In this document: in pieces, positions 1 through 6,298 of the stretch
How the letters are laid out: every line of letters begins with the position of its first letter
Position numbering within the stretch: the stretch's first letter is position 1
NCBI GenBank assembly: GCA_012797915.1
Contig: JAAZOE010000151.1
Location: 1-13,874, forward strand
Direction: 5' to 3'
Source: Candidatus Zixiibacteriota bacterium
Lineage (GTDB): Bacteria > Zixibacteria > MSB-5A5 > GN15 > JAAZOE01
DNA: 13,874 bases
The notes under the pieces: generated by a model
The model's database searches: none
The model's input: the letters and a program-made list of their open reading frames with translations, nothing else
What the model was told of the DNA's origin: nothing
Position numbers and translations under genes: made by a program

Positions 1-42
1 AACCCCGAACACGTACACGACGAAGGTGACGCGCAGATTCAT
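1..42 (-). CDS. Start of the next operon gene, probably a sensor histidine kinase (partial)
   Basis: On the minus strand an ATG at 42-40 opens a frame that stays open to base 1 and reads MNLRVTFVVYVFGV, with hydrophobic residues typical of the start of a first membrane segment. The ATG overlaps the TGA stop of the response regulator (39-41) as ATGA, an arrangement that usually means translational coupling. Response regulators of this kind beside MacAB-like exporters are commonly paired with a membrane sensor kinase encoded next to them, so a kinase is the best guess. Only 14 codons are visible and no catalytic motif is in the window, so the identity is inference from context alone. Confidence 0.55.
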   Translation of the reverse strand, partial: MNLRVTFVVYVFGV

Positions 43-1403
43 ATGGCGATACCGTATTTTTCCAGCCGCCGGTACAGGGCCGCCCGACTCAGACCCAGCG
101 AACGGGCCACCTTGCTGAGGTTGCCGCCATGGAATTCCAGGGCCTTGAGAATCATCGATTTTTCCATCTCGTCGAGCGTGAACGCGCCCACCGCCGGCAG
201 TTCGCCGGTGTGCCCCGGGGCCGGATGAGACTGCCTCTGGAAATCGTCGAGGTCCAGATCGTCGCGCACGGTGACCAGGGCCGTTCGTTCGGTCAGGTTT
301 TTCAATTCCCGGACGTTGCCGGGCCAGGGAAGGGTCTTCAACCACGCCAGCGCCCGGGGACCGACCGCCAGTGCGGGCCGCCGATAAATGGTTCTCAGAT
401 TGTCGACAAAATATCCCACCAGCAACGGGATATCATCGGGGCGTTCCCGAAGCGGCGGCAGATTCAGGGTGATGAGATTGATCCGATAATACAAATCCTC
501 CCGGAACCGCCGTTCGCCAACCGCAGTCCGCAAGTCGTGGTTGGTGGCGCACACCAGCCGGAAATCCGCCATCGTGGTCGTGCTGGTTCCCAGTACCTCG
601 AAGCGACGATCCTGCAACACCCGCAGGAGTTTGACCTGGTGGTTGGGTTCCAGTTCGCCGATTTCATCCAGAAAGATCGTGCCGCCTTCGGCTAGGGCAA
701 AACGGCCGACTCTATCGCGGACCGCATCCGTAAACGCCCCCTTGCGGTGACCGAACATTTCACTCTCGAACAGGCCGGTCGGAATTCCTCCCAGGTTGAC
801 GCGGATGAACGGGCCGTGGCGGCGGGGGCTGTTGACGTGAATCGCCTCGGCGATCAACTCTTTGCCGGTGCCGCTTTCGCCGTTGATCAACACCGGGGCA
901 TCGGTTCCGCTGACCCGTCCCACGGTCTGCAGGATGGCCAAGAGCTGTCTGTCAACGCCAACGATTTTTTCGAAATCGTACAGAGCATCAAGCTGGGCCC
1001 GCGACCGGACGATGGCCCCGTTTTCCCGGGCCGACCGCGACAGGCTTAGGGCCGTCGTGACCGTCTGCAAAAAATGGTCGTTATTCCATGGTTTGGTGAT
1101 AAAATCGGCGGCTCCGGCCTTCATCCCTTCCACCGCCAGAGGAATTGATCCCCAGGCGGTGATCAGGATAATCGGTCGGTCGGGATGGCGATGCTTGAGT
1201 TCCTTCAGCAACGCCAGTCCCTCTTCGCCGGTCGTTTTGACCGAAAAATTCATGTCCAGGATGAACAGCTCGGGTGAGTGTTCGGCCGCGATCGCCAAAC
1301 CCTCCTGCGGATCTTCCGCCATCCTGGTCGCGTATCCGGCCTGCTTCAGTATCAGGGCCAATGATACCCGGACGGCTTTATCGTCGTCGATAATCAGAAT
1401 CAT
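39..1403 (-). CDS. NtrC-type sigma-54-dependent response regulator (REC-AAA+-Fis)
   Basis: A 454-residue two-component activator that would be phosphorylated by a partner kinase and then drive open-complex formation by sigma-54 RNA polymerase. Residues 1-120 are a receiver domain with acidic D6-D8, phospho-acceptor D50, T82 and K104. Residues 145-380 are the AAA+ domain: Walker A GESGTGKE (175-182), Walker B-type FLDE (244-247), sensor I ATNHD (286-290) and GNVREL (362-367). The sigma-54 contact loop reads GAFTDA (222-227) instead of the canonical GAFTGA. Residues 408-452 are a Fis-type helix-turn-helix (GGNLSKVARSLGLSRAALYRRL). The length is typical of the family. A weak GAGG lies six bases before the ATG. 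It follows the permease gene after 51 bases on the same strand and overlaps the next gene by four bases, so it probably controls its own exporter operon (inference). Confidence 0.95.
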   Translation of the reverse strand: MILIIDDDKAVRVSLALILKQAGYATRMAEDPQEGLAIAAEHSPELFILDMNFSVKTTGEEGLALLKELKHRHPDRPIILITAWGSIPLAVEGMKAGAADFITKPWNNDHFLQTVTTALSLSRSARENGAIVRSRAQLDALYDFEKIVGVDRQLLAILQTVGRVSGTDAPVLINGESGTGKELIAEAIHVNSPRRHGPFIRVNLGGIPTGLFESEMFGHRKGAFTDAVRDRVGRFALAEGGTIFLDEIGELEPNHQVKLLRVLQDRRFEVLGTSTTTMADFRLVCATNHDLRTAVGERRFREDLYYRINLITLNLPPLRERPDDIPLLVGYFVDNLRTIYRRPALAVGPRALAWLKTLPWPGNVRELKNLTERTALVTVRDDLDLDDFQRQSHPAPGHTGELPAVGAFTLDEMEKSMILKALEFHGGNLSKVARSLGLSRAALYRRLEKYGIAI

Positions 1404-1454
1404 GCCTTGCCTCGAGCCTAGTTCGGTATACGGAAATCCGGGGCAAATGGCCGA

Positions 1455-2672
1455 TTATTCGTCACGTAAAGCCTCCGCCGGTTGTATCCGGGCGGCCAGC
1501 CGGCCGGGGTAGACCGCGCAGGCGGTGACGATAAGATATATCAATACTGCTGCGGAAAACATCGCCAGAAGGTATACCCCGAAACCGACTGACTCGAAAA
1601 TCCCCGCGACCGGCACCTGGATCGCGAAAAACGTTCCCACGACGATGCCCAGTGTCGCCATCATCAGCGATTCGCCAAGGATCTGCCCGGATATCCGGCG
1701 CGCATCGGCCCCCACCGCACAGCGCAGGCCGATTTCCCCGCGCCGACGGTTGATGGAATACCAAAGTATGCCGAACAGTCCCAGGGCGACATTGAAGATA
1801 AGAAATCCCCCAATGATAATCAGGGGCATTGCCCCCAGAATCATCTCCCTCAGATAGGTCGACCGCATATCTTTCATGGGCTCGATTCTGAAGGTCCACC
1901 CGGGGGTCATGGACTGTATCCGGTTCATAAGTTTTTCTTCGAAGGGTACGCCGGTTCCGGGGCGGACCTTTATCAATGCGCCCACAGTCGAATTGGAACT
2001 GGAATCGGTCAGATCATTTCTTCTGAAGTGGCCGCTTTTTGCGGATGAGAACTCCCCGTTGAATCGATAGTTGTCTATCACGCCGATGACGGTGAATTCA
2101 TCAACCTTCCCGGCACTATCGAGGTCGCCGTGGTCAGGGTCGTAATGGCCTTCCGTGACGATCTTGCCCAACGCGGGTTGGGAGCCAAACATGGCCTCGC
2201 GCAACGTTCGGTTGATGACGATCGGTTTCAGCCGGGCGCCGTTGTCCTCGGGACCAAACCAACGTCCCTCGATAGGGACGATTCCCATGGTGCCGGCAAA
2301 GTCGTCGTCGACAAAGAAATAGTCCGAATGGAAATCGTGGCCGTCGCTGGTTATGGTGGTTCCCCAGTAGTTGCGGGCGTAGGGGAGATTGGAGCTGGCC
2401 ATGCTGACCTGCAGGACCTCGTCAAGGGAACGGATCTCGCGGCCGATCTGCAGGATCATCTCCCGGGGATCATAATCGAATTGATTCGAGTTCATTCGCA
2501 GCACGACGACGTTATCGTAGGTGAAGCCCAGGGGGGTAAGGTAGTTGCCGAGGCTGAAATAGACCAGACTTCCCAGGGCGAAGAGAACGATGAAGGACAG
2601 AAAGATTTCGATCATGATCATTGCGTTGCTCTTGCGGCGGCTCCAGATCAGTCGCAGGATATGCCGGGTCAT
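1455..2672 (-). CDS. ABC transporter permease, MacB/FtsX type (second permease)
   Basis: A 405-residue inner-membrane subunit of an exporter of the MacB/FtsX superfamily (type VII ABC fold), which moves or extrudes substrates from the periplasmic side rather than pumping them across the inner membrane. Topology by eye is one N-terminal membrane helix (about 17-42), a large periplasmic domain (about 45-275), then three helices (about 279-304, 335-357 and 366-390). The cytoplasmic stretch RRRGEIGLRCAVGA (309-322) is the usual ATPase-coupling segment, and the protein ends with the family-typical AEALRDE. The start at 2672 is chosen over an in-frame ATG at 2762 because a perfect AGGAGG lies six bases before it and because it makes an ATGA overlap with the stop of the upstream permease. 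It differs clearly from that permease, so the pair would be a heterodimer. Confidence 0.93.
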   Translation of the reverse strand: MTRHILRLIWSRRKSNAMIMIEIFLSFIVLFALGSLVYFSLGNYLTPLGFTYDNVVVLRMNSNQFDYDPREMILQIGREIRSLDEVLQVSMASSNLPYARNYWGTTITSDGHDFHSDYFFVDDDFAGTMGIVPIEGRWFGPEDNGARLKPIVINRTLREAMFGSQPALGKIVTEGHYDPDHGDLDSAGKVDEFTVIGVIDNYRFNGEFSSAKSGHFRRNDLTDSSSNSTVGALIKVRPGTGVPFEEKLMNRIQSMTPGWTFRIEPMKDMRSTYLREMILGAMPLIIIGGFLIFNVALGLFGILWYSINRRRGEIGLRCAVGADARRISGQILGESLMMATLGIVVGTFFAIQVPVAGIFESVGFGVYLLAMFSAAVLIYLIVTACAVYPGRLAARIQPAEALRDE

Positions 2673-3904
2673 AGCCGTCCTCCTCTCAGCGCCTCGACCG
2701 GGTGCAACCGCGACATCTTGAAAGCCGGATAGACCCCGGAGAAGAGGCCGAAAAACAGACAAATGATGATGCTGTAGAAGAACACCTTAAGGTTCAGACT
2801 GAAATGCCCGTACGGAATAAGGCCGCTGTGGCTGACAATCTCCAGTATGATGGCGGCCAGAATCAGCCCTATTGCCCCGCCGATCAGGGTCAGAATGATG
2901 TTTTCGACAATGAACTGACCGACCAGCGTTATCGACGAGGCCCCGAAGGCCTTGCGCACCCCGATTTCGGAAAAACGCTCGATGATGCGGCTGAGATTGA
3001 GGTTGACCAGGTTGACGGTCGGCAACAGCATAAACAGGAGGGCCATGAGAATGCCGATTGCTATCAACAGCACTTTTCCGCGGGCGGGATTGTCTTCGAA
3101 GAAAAGGTGGGCCATCTCGTCGAGCGGGCTGCCCATGATGCAGTTCAGCGTGCTGATTTCCGGATTCTGGCGCATGATGTCGTCGGTTTTGGCCCGCAAT
3201 TCCGCCTGGATGGCTCCCCAGTCCGCCTTGCGGGCGGCCAACACCAGGGCCATGTAATTGCCCCAATAGGTGCCGGAGAACGGATCGGTTTTTACCGTGG
3301 TCAGGGGGAAATAGACGTCGGCGAAGGCATAGTAACAGGGTATCTCGCGGTCGTCGATCACGCCGATCACCCGGAAGCGGTCGCCGCCGATTTCGATTTC
3401 CTTGTCCACGGCCAAGACGTCGCCAAAATAGTTACGCCGCAGCTTGTCGCTGATGACGGCCACTTTGGCGCCGCCGGCGACTGCGGCCGAATCATACGGG
3501 CGTCCTTCAAGGAAACGGCACTCCATGATGTCCCAGAAATTGCCGTCCGTATACTTCACGTCCAGCGTGAGTTTCCGGTCATTGACATAGCAGACCGTGG
3601 TCTTATTATTCGACAGGATTGAAACCCGTTCCGGCCGGGTCAAGGTACGCACGTTTTTATCCAGGAAATCGTAACTGGGAGTCGAGATGATGTGATTGTT
3701 TTCCGATCTATATTCGATGCGTGCGGCAAAAATGGTCCGGGCGAGCTTCGATCCCGGTTTGGCCGGGTCGAGCATATACGTGACGGAAGCGACGGCCAGA
3801 ATCAAGACGAGAAGCGTGAAACTGATTCCGAACAGGCTGATGGCGGTGAAGAACTTCCGCCGCATCAGCACCTTCCAGGCGATTTTGACATAGTTTTTCA
3901 GCAT
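2669..3904 (-). CDS. ABC transporter permease, MacB/FtsX type (first permease)
   Basis: A 411-residue inner-membrane permease with the MacB architecture: an N-terminal helix (about 17-44), a MacB periplasmic core domain (about 50-275, with FLEGRPYD at 131-138 and VIGVIDDREIP at 179-189), then three C-terminal helices (about 277-303, 331-355 and 373-395). Two family signatures are clear: the coupling segment RFSEIGVRKAFGAS (310-323) and the end YPAFKMSRLHPVEALRGG (392-409). It has no fused ATPase domain, unlike Escherichia coli MacB; the ATPase is the separate gene 10 bases upstream. A GAGGG precedes the ATG. The TGA stop overlaps the start of the second permease by four bases, which would couple their translation and favour one-to-one assembly (inference). 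The transported substrate cannot be read from the sequence. Confidence 0.94.
   Translation of the reverse strand: MLKNYVKIAWKVLMRRKFFTAISLFGISFTLLVLILAVASVTYMLDPAKPGSKLARTIFAARIEYRSENNHIISTPSYDFLDKNVRTLTRPERVSILSNNKTTVCYVNDRKLTLDVKYTDGNFWDIMECRFLEGRPYDSAAVAGGAKVAVISDKLRRNYFGDVLAVDKEIEIGGDRFRVIGVIDDREIPCYYAFADVYFPLTTVKTDPFSGTYWGNYMALVLAARKADWGAIQAELRAKTDDIMRQNPEISTLNCIMGSPLDEMAHLFFEDNPARGKVLLIAIGILMALLFMLLPTVNLVNLNLSRIIERFSEIGVRKAFGASSITLVGQFIVENIILTLIGGAIGLILAAIILEIVSHSGLIPYGHFSLNLKVFFYSIIICLFFGLFSGVYPAFKMSRLHPVEALRGGRL
2679..2684 (-). promoter_or_regulatory. Ribosome binding site fixing the start of the second permease
   Basis: The minus strand reads AGGAGG here, six bases before the ATG at 2672. 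This perfect Shine-Dalgarno sequence, inside the end of the first permease gene, decides for 2672 as the start rather than the in-frame ATG 90 bases further upstream. Confidence 0.85.
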
Positions 3905-3914
3905 ACCGCCCTCG

Positions 3915-4580
3915 CTAGTGCACCTGACTGCCGTCGAACAGGCGGATGAGTCGTTCCGTACGGTCGGCCATGGCCTGGTTGTGCGTCACCATGACGATGG
4001 TCGTGTTTTCGTCCTTGTTCAGCCTGACCAGAATATCGAGGATTTCCTCGCTCATGGCCGAATCGAGATTGCCCGTCGGCTCATCGGCCAGGATCATCTC
4101 CGGACGACCCACGATGGCGCGGGCGATGGCCACCCGCTGGCACTGGCCGCCGGAGAGCTGGCCGGGAAAATGTTTGGTCCGAGCGCTCAGTCCCACCTTG
4201 TCCAGCGCTTCCAGGGCCAGTTTGCGCCGTTCGGCGTTGGCCATCCGCCGGTACAACAGCGGCACCTCGACGTTGTCGACCACTGTCAGGTCGTTGATGA
4301 GATGGTAACTCTGGAAGACGAACCCGATCTTTTGATTGCGCAACCGCGCCATCTCCCGATCACTCAGGGCAGCCACCGGTCGACCGTCGATTTCAATGCC
4401 TCCCTTACTGGGCTCATCCAAGAGACCCATGATATTGAGCAAGGTGCTCTTGCCCGACCCCGACGGTCCCATAACCGAAAGGAATTCTCCTTTCCGGACA
4501 TGGATATTGATGTCGGTCAGGGCCAGCGTTTCGATCGAACTGGTGCGGTACACCTTTTCGACGTTGTTCAGTTTGACCAT
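3915..4580 (-). CDS. ABC transporter ATP-binding protein, LolD/MacB type
   Basis: A 221-residue cytoplasmic ATPase that powers the two neighbouring permeases. All core motifs are present and intact: Walker A GPSGSGKST (38-46), Q-loop FVFQ with Q90, signature LSGGQ (142-146), Walker B MILADEPTGNLD (162-173) with catalytic E167, and switch histidine H200 in VMVTH. The signature continues CQR where QQR is more usual, a harmless-looking change. The length and the GNLD after Walker B are typical of the LolD/FtsE/MacB group. The start is supported by GAGG eight bases before the ATG. It lies 47 bases after the adaptor gene and 10 bases before the first permease, within one operon. A lipoprotein-release (Lol) role is less likely because an HlyD-type adaptor is encoded next door. 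Confidence 0.96.
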   Translation of the reverse strand: MVKLNNVEKVYRTSSIETLALTDINIHVRKGEFLSVMGPSGSGKSTLLNIMGLLDEPSKGGIEIDGRPVAALSDREMARLRNQKIGFVFQSYHLINDLTVVDNVEVPLLYRRMANAERRKLALEALDKVGLSARTKHFPGQLSGGQCQRVAIARAIVGRPEMILADEPTGNLDSAMSEEILDILVRLNKDENTTIVMVTHNQAMADRTERLIRLFDGSQVH

Positions 4581-4627
4581 ATCCGTTGCCTCTTTTCCTA
4601 TGATGGTGTTTCTTTTTTGGCGCTGAG

Positions 4628-5875
4628 TTAGTCCGAGATGGAGACCTCGCTCATGTTGAGGTAACTTTTCATGTCCGAGATGATCACTTCGTCACCCGCT
4701 TTGATATCCCCCTGAAGCTCCACGTAGTCGAAATTGGAGGCTCCCGCCGTGGCTTCCCGGCGAACGGCTTTGCTTCCCCGGACGACAAATACCTTATGTT
4801 CCATGAGGCCGTCGTAAAACGGGCCGTTCTTGACCCGCAGCACGTTGGGTTTGGAGGCCGTCACCACGAAAACATCGGCCCGCAGATTGGGCCGAAGAGC
4901 CTTGTCGGCCTTGTCGTCGAGCTGCACCTGAAATGTCATCACTCCGTTTTGCACGGTGGGAGCGATGGAGGCGATATGCCCGGGCAAATCGCGATTGTTG
5001 ATCCGCACCCGCACCAGGCCGCCGCAGACCAGCTTGTCGGCATGGATGTCGGAGATTTTCGCCTCCACGCGAAAACCGCTCAGGTCGGCGACCCGGGCGA
5101 TCACCTCCCCCGGGCCGATCGATGCGCCGATGTTCTCGTTGACCCAGGTTACGATGCCGTCACGGTCGGCCCGGGCCTCGGCCAAAGTCATCAGCCGCCG
5201 GGTTTCCTCGATGCCGTTCTCCTGGATTTCGATTCTCAGGTCCAGAGCCTGTCGATTCGCCGTCAGCGTGGCTTCCTGATTCCGCAACCGCTCCGCCAGT
5301 TGCTCCAATTCTTTGCCGGTGATGGCCGCATTCAACTCCGCCCGGTCCAGCCCTTCCCGGGTGCTCCCGCCGATTTTCAACAATTGCCGCTCCCGCTCGA
5401 GTTGCGACGAAACGAAACGGACCTGCATTTCCTTGACGTCGTATTGGGTTTTCAACTCCGCTCGTTGCTGCTGCGATTCCAGGTCCAGCCGTTCCCGTTC
5501 GTTGCGTAACAGCGCCAGTTCGTTCAGCAACCGGGTATAGGAAAGTTGAATCGACGCCCGGTCCAGGCAAAGGATCGCCTGTCCGGCTTGGACGGTATCT
5601 CCCGACCGAAGATAGACGGTGTCGAGACGGGATGGAATGGGAGAGGTAATCGCCTGTTCGAATTCGGGCAAGACGACGCCGGACGCCGTAATCGTCGCTT
5701 CCAGTGGCCCCATTTCCGCCACCGCCGTCCGAAGGTCGGCGCGGTCAACCGACCGTGAAATAAGAGCACTGAATGCCCACAGCGCAAGACTCAGGCCAAT
5801 GGGTATGGACGCGATGATGCCGTACCCCCGACGCCGCGCCCTCTGTATCACCTCCGGGGCTAATTCCCGATCCAT
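4628..5875 (-). CDS. MacA/HlyD-type periplasmic adaptor subunit
   Basis: A 415-residue membrane fusion protein expected to link the inner-membrane permeases to an outer membrane channel. It has a basic N-terminus with RARRR (12-16), one membrane helix (about 20-40) and no lipobox, so it is membrane-anchored. The first half of the biotinyl-lipoyl domain is at about 55-105 (SGDTVQAGQAILCLD, 91-105). A long alpha-helical hairpin, rich in leucine, glutamate, glutamine and arginine, spans about 108-232. The second lipoyl half follows at about 233-265 (ADRDGIVTWVNENIGASIGPG, split by the hairpin as usual). Beta-barrel and membrane-proximal domains fill 265-415. AAGGAG lies seven bases before the ATG. 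It is the first gene of the operon, divergent from the giant secreted protein across 423 bases. No TolC homologue is in the window, so the channel must come from elsewhere. Confidence 0.94.
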   Translation of the reverse strand: MDRELAPEVIQRARRRGYGIIASIPIGLSLALWAFSALISRSVDRADLRTAVAEMGPLEATITASGVVLPEFEQAITSPIPSRLDTVYLRSGDTVQAGQAILCLDRASIQLSYTRLLNELALLRNERERLDLESQQQRAELKTQYDVKEMQVRFVSSQLERERQLLKIGGSTREGLDRAELNAAITGKELEQLAERLRNQEATLTANRQALDLRIEIQENGIEETRRLMTLAEARADRDGIVTWVNENIGASIGPGEVIARVADLSGFRVEAKISDIHADKLVCGGLVRVRINNRDLPGHIASIAPTVQNGVMTFQVQLDDKADKALRPNLRADVFVVTASKPNVLRVKNGPFYDGLMEHKVFVVRGSKAVRREATAGASNFDYVELQGDIKAGDEVIISDMKSYLNMSEVSISD

Positions 5876-5988
5876 CCGTCACTCCTTTCCCGGTCGTACC
5901 CGCAATGACATCAAACCACATGCCGGATGTTATGATATTGATTGGCAATAAGTTGAAGCGGCCTACAGGATACGGCCCTGTTCGTTTC

Positions 5989-6003
5989 CGGACAGTGTGT
6001 CCG
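5989..6003. promoter_or_regulatory. Perfect 15-base palindrome, candidate activator or repressor site
   Basis: CGGACA-GTG-TGTCCG is a perfect inverted repeat with six-base arms and a three-base centre. It lies 114 bases upstream of the adaptor start, a distance compatible with an upstream activating site for an NtrC-type regulator such as the one encoded in the same operon. The half-site GGACA/TGTCC recurs four more times in the same intergenic region (6035, 6209, 6222 and 6275). Which protein binds, if any, is inference. Confidence 0.4.
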
Positions 6004-6154
6004 ATATCAAAAATTCCCGCTCCGCCGTCCTTTTGGACAGGCGCCAGGAAAGTGATCACGATTGCGCCTTCCCTCAGGTTTTCTTCTGGTCAGTTGAACC
6101 GGGCCCGTCCCCGCTCAAGAAATCTTCGGAGAGGTCGAAAATCAAGGAAAGCGA

Positions 6155-6275
6155 GATTTTGCAGACGGCAAAATCAGTTGATTATCACCGATTATCGAAA
6201 ATCGCGTCTGTCCGATGGGGCTGTCCCGGTGATTTCAGTGCGGCCGATTGATGGATCGGCAACGATGCCGTTTTT
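6155..6275 (+). ncRNA. Candidate structured 5' leader (attenuator or riboswitch-like) of the giant protein gene
   Basis: Several perfect inverted repeats are packed here on the sense side of the giant protein gene. An eight-bp stem pairs GATTTTGC (6155-6162) with GCAAAATC (6168-6175), and its five-base loop AGACG is fully complementary to CGTCT at 6205-6209, which would allow a pseudoknot. A second stem pairs ATCACCG (6184-6190) with CGGTGAT (6227-6233). A third pairs GCCGAT (6243-6248) with ATCGGC (6255-6260). A fourth, CGGCA (6257-6261) with TGCCG (6266-6270), is followed by five T. The third and fourth share bases, so they exclude each other as an antiterminator and terminator would. I could not match it to the c-di-GMP-I (GEMM) consensus or another class I know. 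All pairings were found by hand without folding energies. Confidence 0.35.
6257..6275 (+). terminator. Candidate leader terminator (attenuator) ahead of the giant protein gene
   Basis: CGGCA-ACGA-TGCCG is a five-bp stem with a four-base loop, directly followed by TTTTT (6271-6275). It lies only 23 bases before the ATG at 6299, so it could stop transcription before the gene. The stem is short, and the overlapping GCCGAT/ATCGGC hairpin (6243-6260) would prevent it from forming. Confidence 0.35.
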
Positions 6276-6298
6276 GTCCACGAAAATGGGGTGAATGT

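Larger units (their letters stand above)
5876..6298. promoter_or_regulatory. Divergent regulatory region between exporter operon and giant protein gene
   Basis: This 423-base gap must hold the promoters of two divergent transcription units. I see no convincing gene in it; the open frames crossing it lack a ribosome binding site and have protein sequences like translated shadows. The left part (5925-5955) is locally AT-rich and could hold a minus-strand promoter, but I found no clean -35/-10 pair and no correctly spaced sigma-54 -24/-12 element. The middle holds a perfect palindrome (5989-6003) and several GGACA/TGTCC words. The right part (6155-6275) holds a set of inverted repeats listed separately as a possible RNA leader. 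Confidence 0.7.

Noticed and set aside
1447..1460. ATGGCCGATTATTC repeated at 1447-1460 and 11383-11396
   Set aside because: A single 14-base match is about what chance allows in a window of this size, and it lies in unrelated contexts (end of a permease gene, spacer before a terminator).
2673..2762. In-frame ATG at 2762 as start of the second permease
   Set aside because: It would overlap the first permease by 94 bases and lacks the perfect AGGAGG found before the ATG at 2672.
5902..5918. A sigma-54-like promoter on the minus strand (TGG...TTGC) ahead of the adaptor gene
   Set aside because: Twelve bases separate the GG and GC elements instead of ten, a spacing sigma-54 does not tolerate.
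6155..6235. A c-di-GMP-I (GEMM) riboswitch in the giant protein leader
   Set aside because: A GGCAAA word and nearby hairpins are suggestive, but the conserved core segments of that class are not present.
5905..6294. A 129-codon open frame inside the divergent regulatory region
   Set aside because: No ribosome binding site, basic low-information product, and it runs across all the inverted repeats; more likely chance.
6248..6298. In-frame ATGs at 6248 and 6251 as start of the giant protein
   Set aside because: No ribosome binding site before them; the added residues are Cys- and Arg-rich and unlike a signal peptide; they also lie within the leader hairpins.
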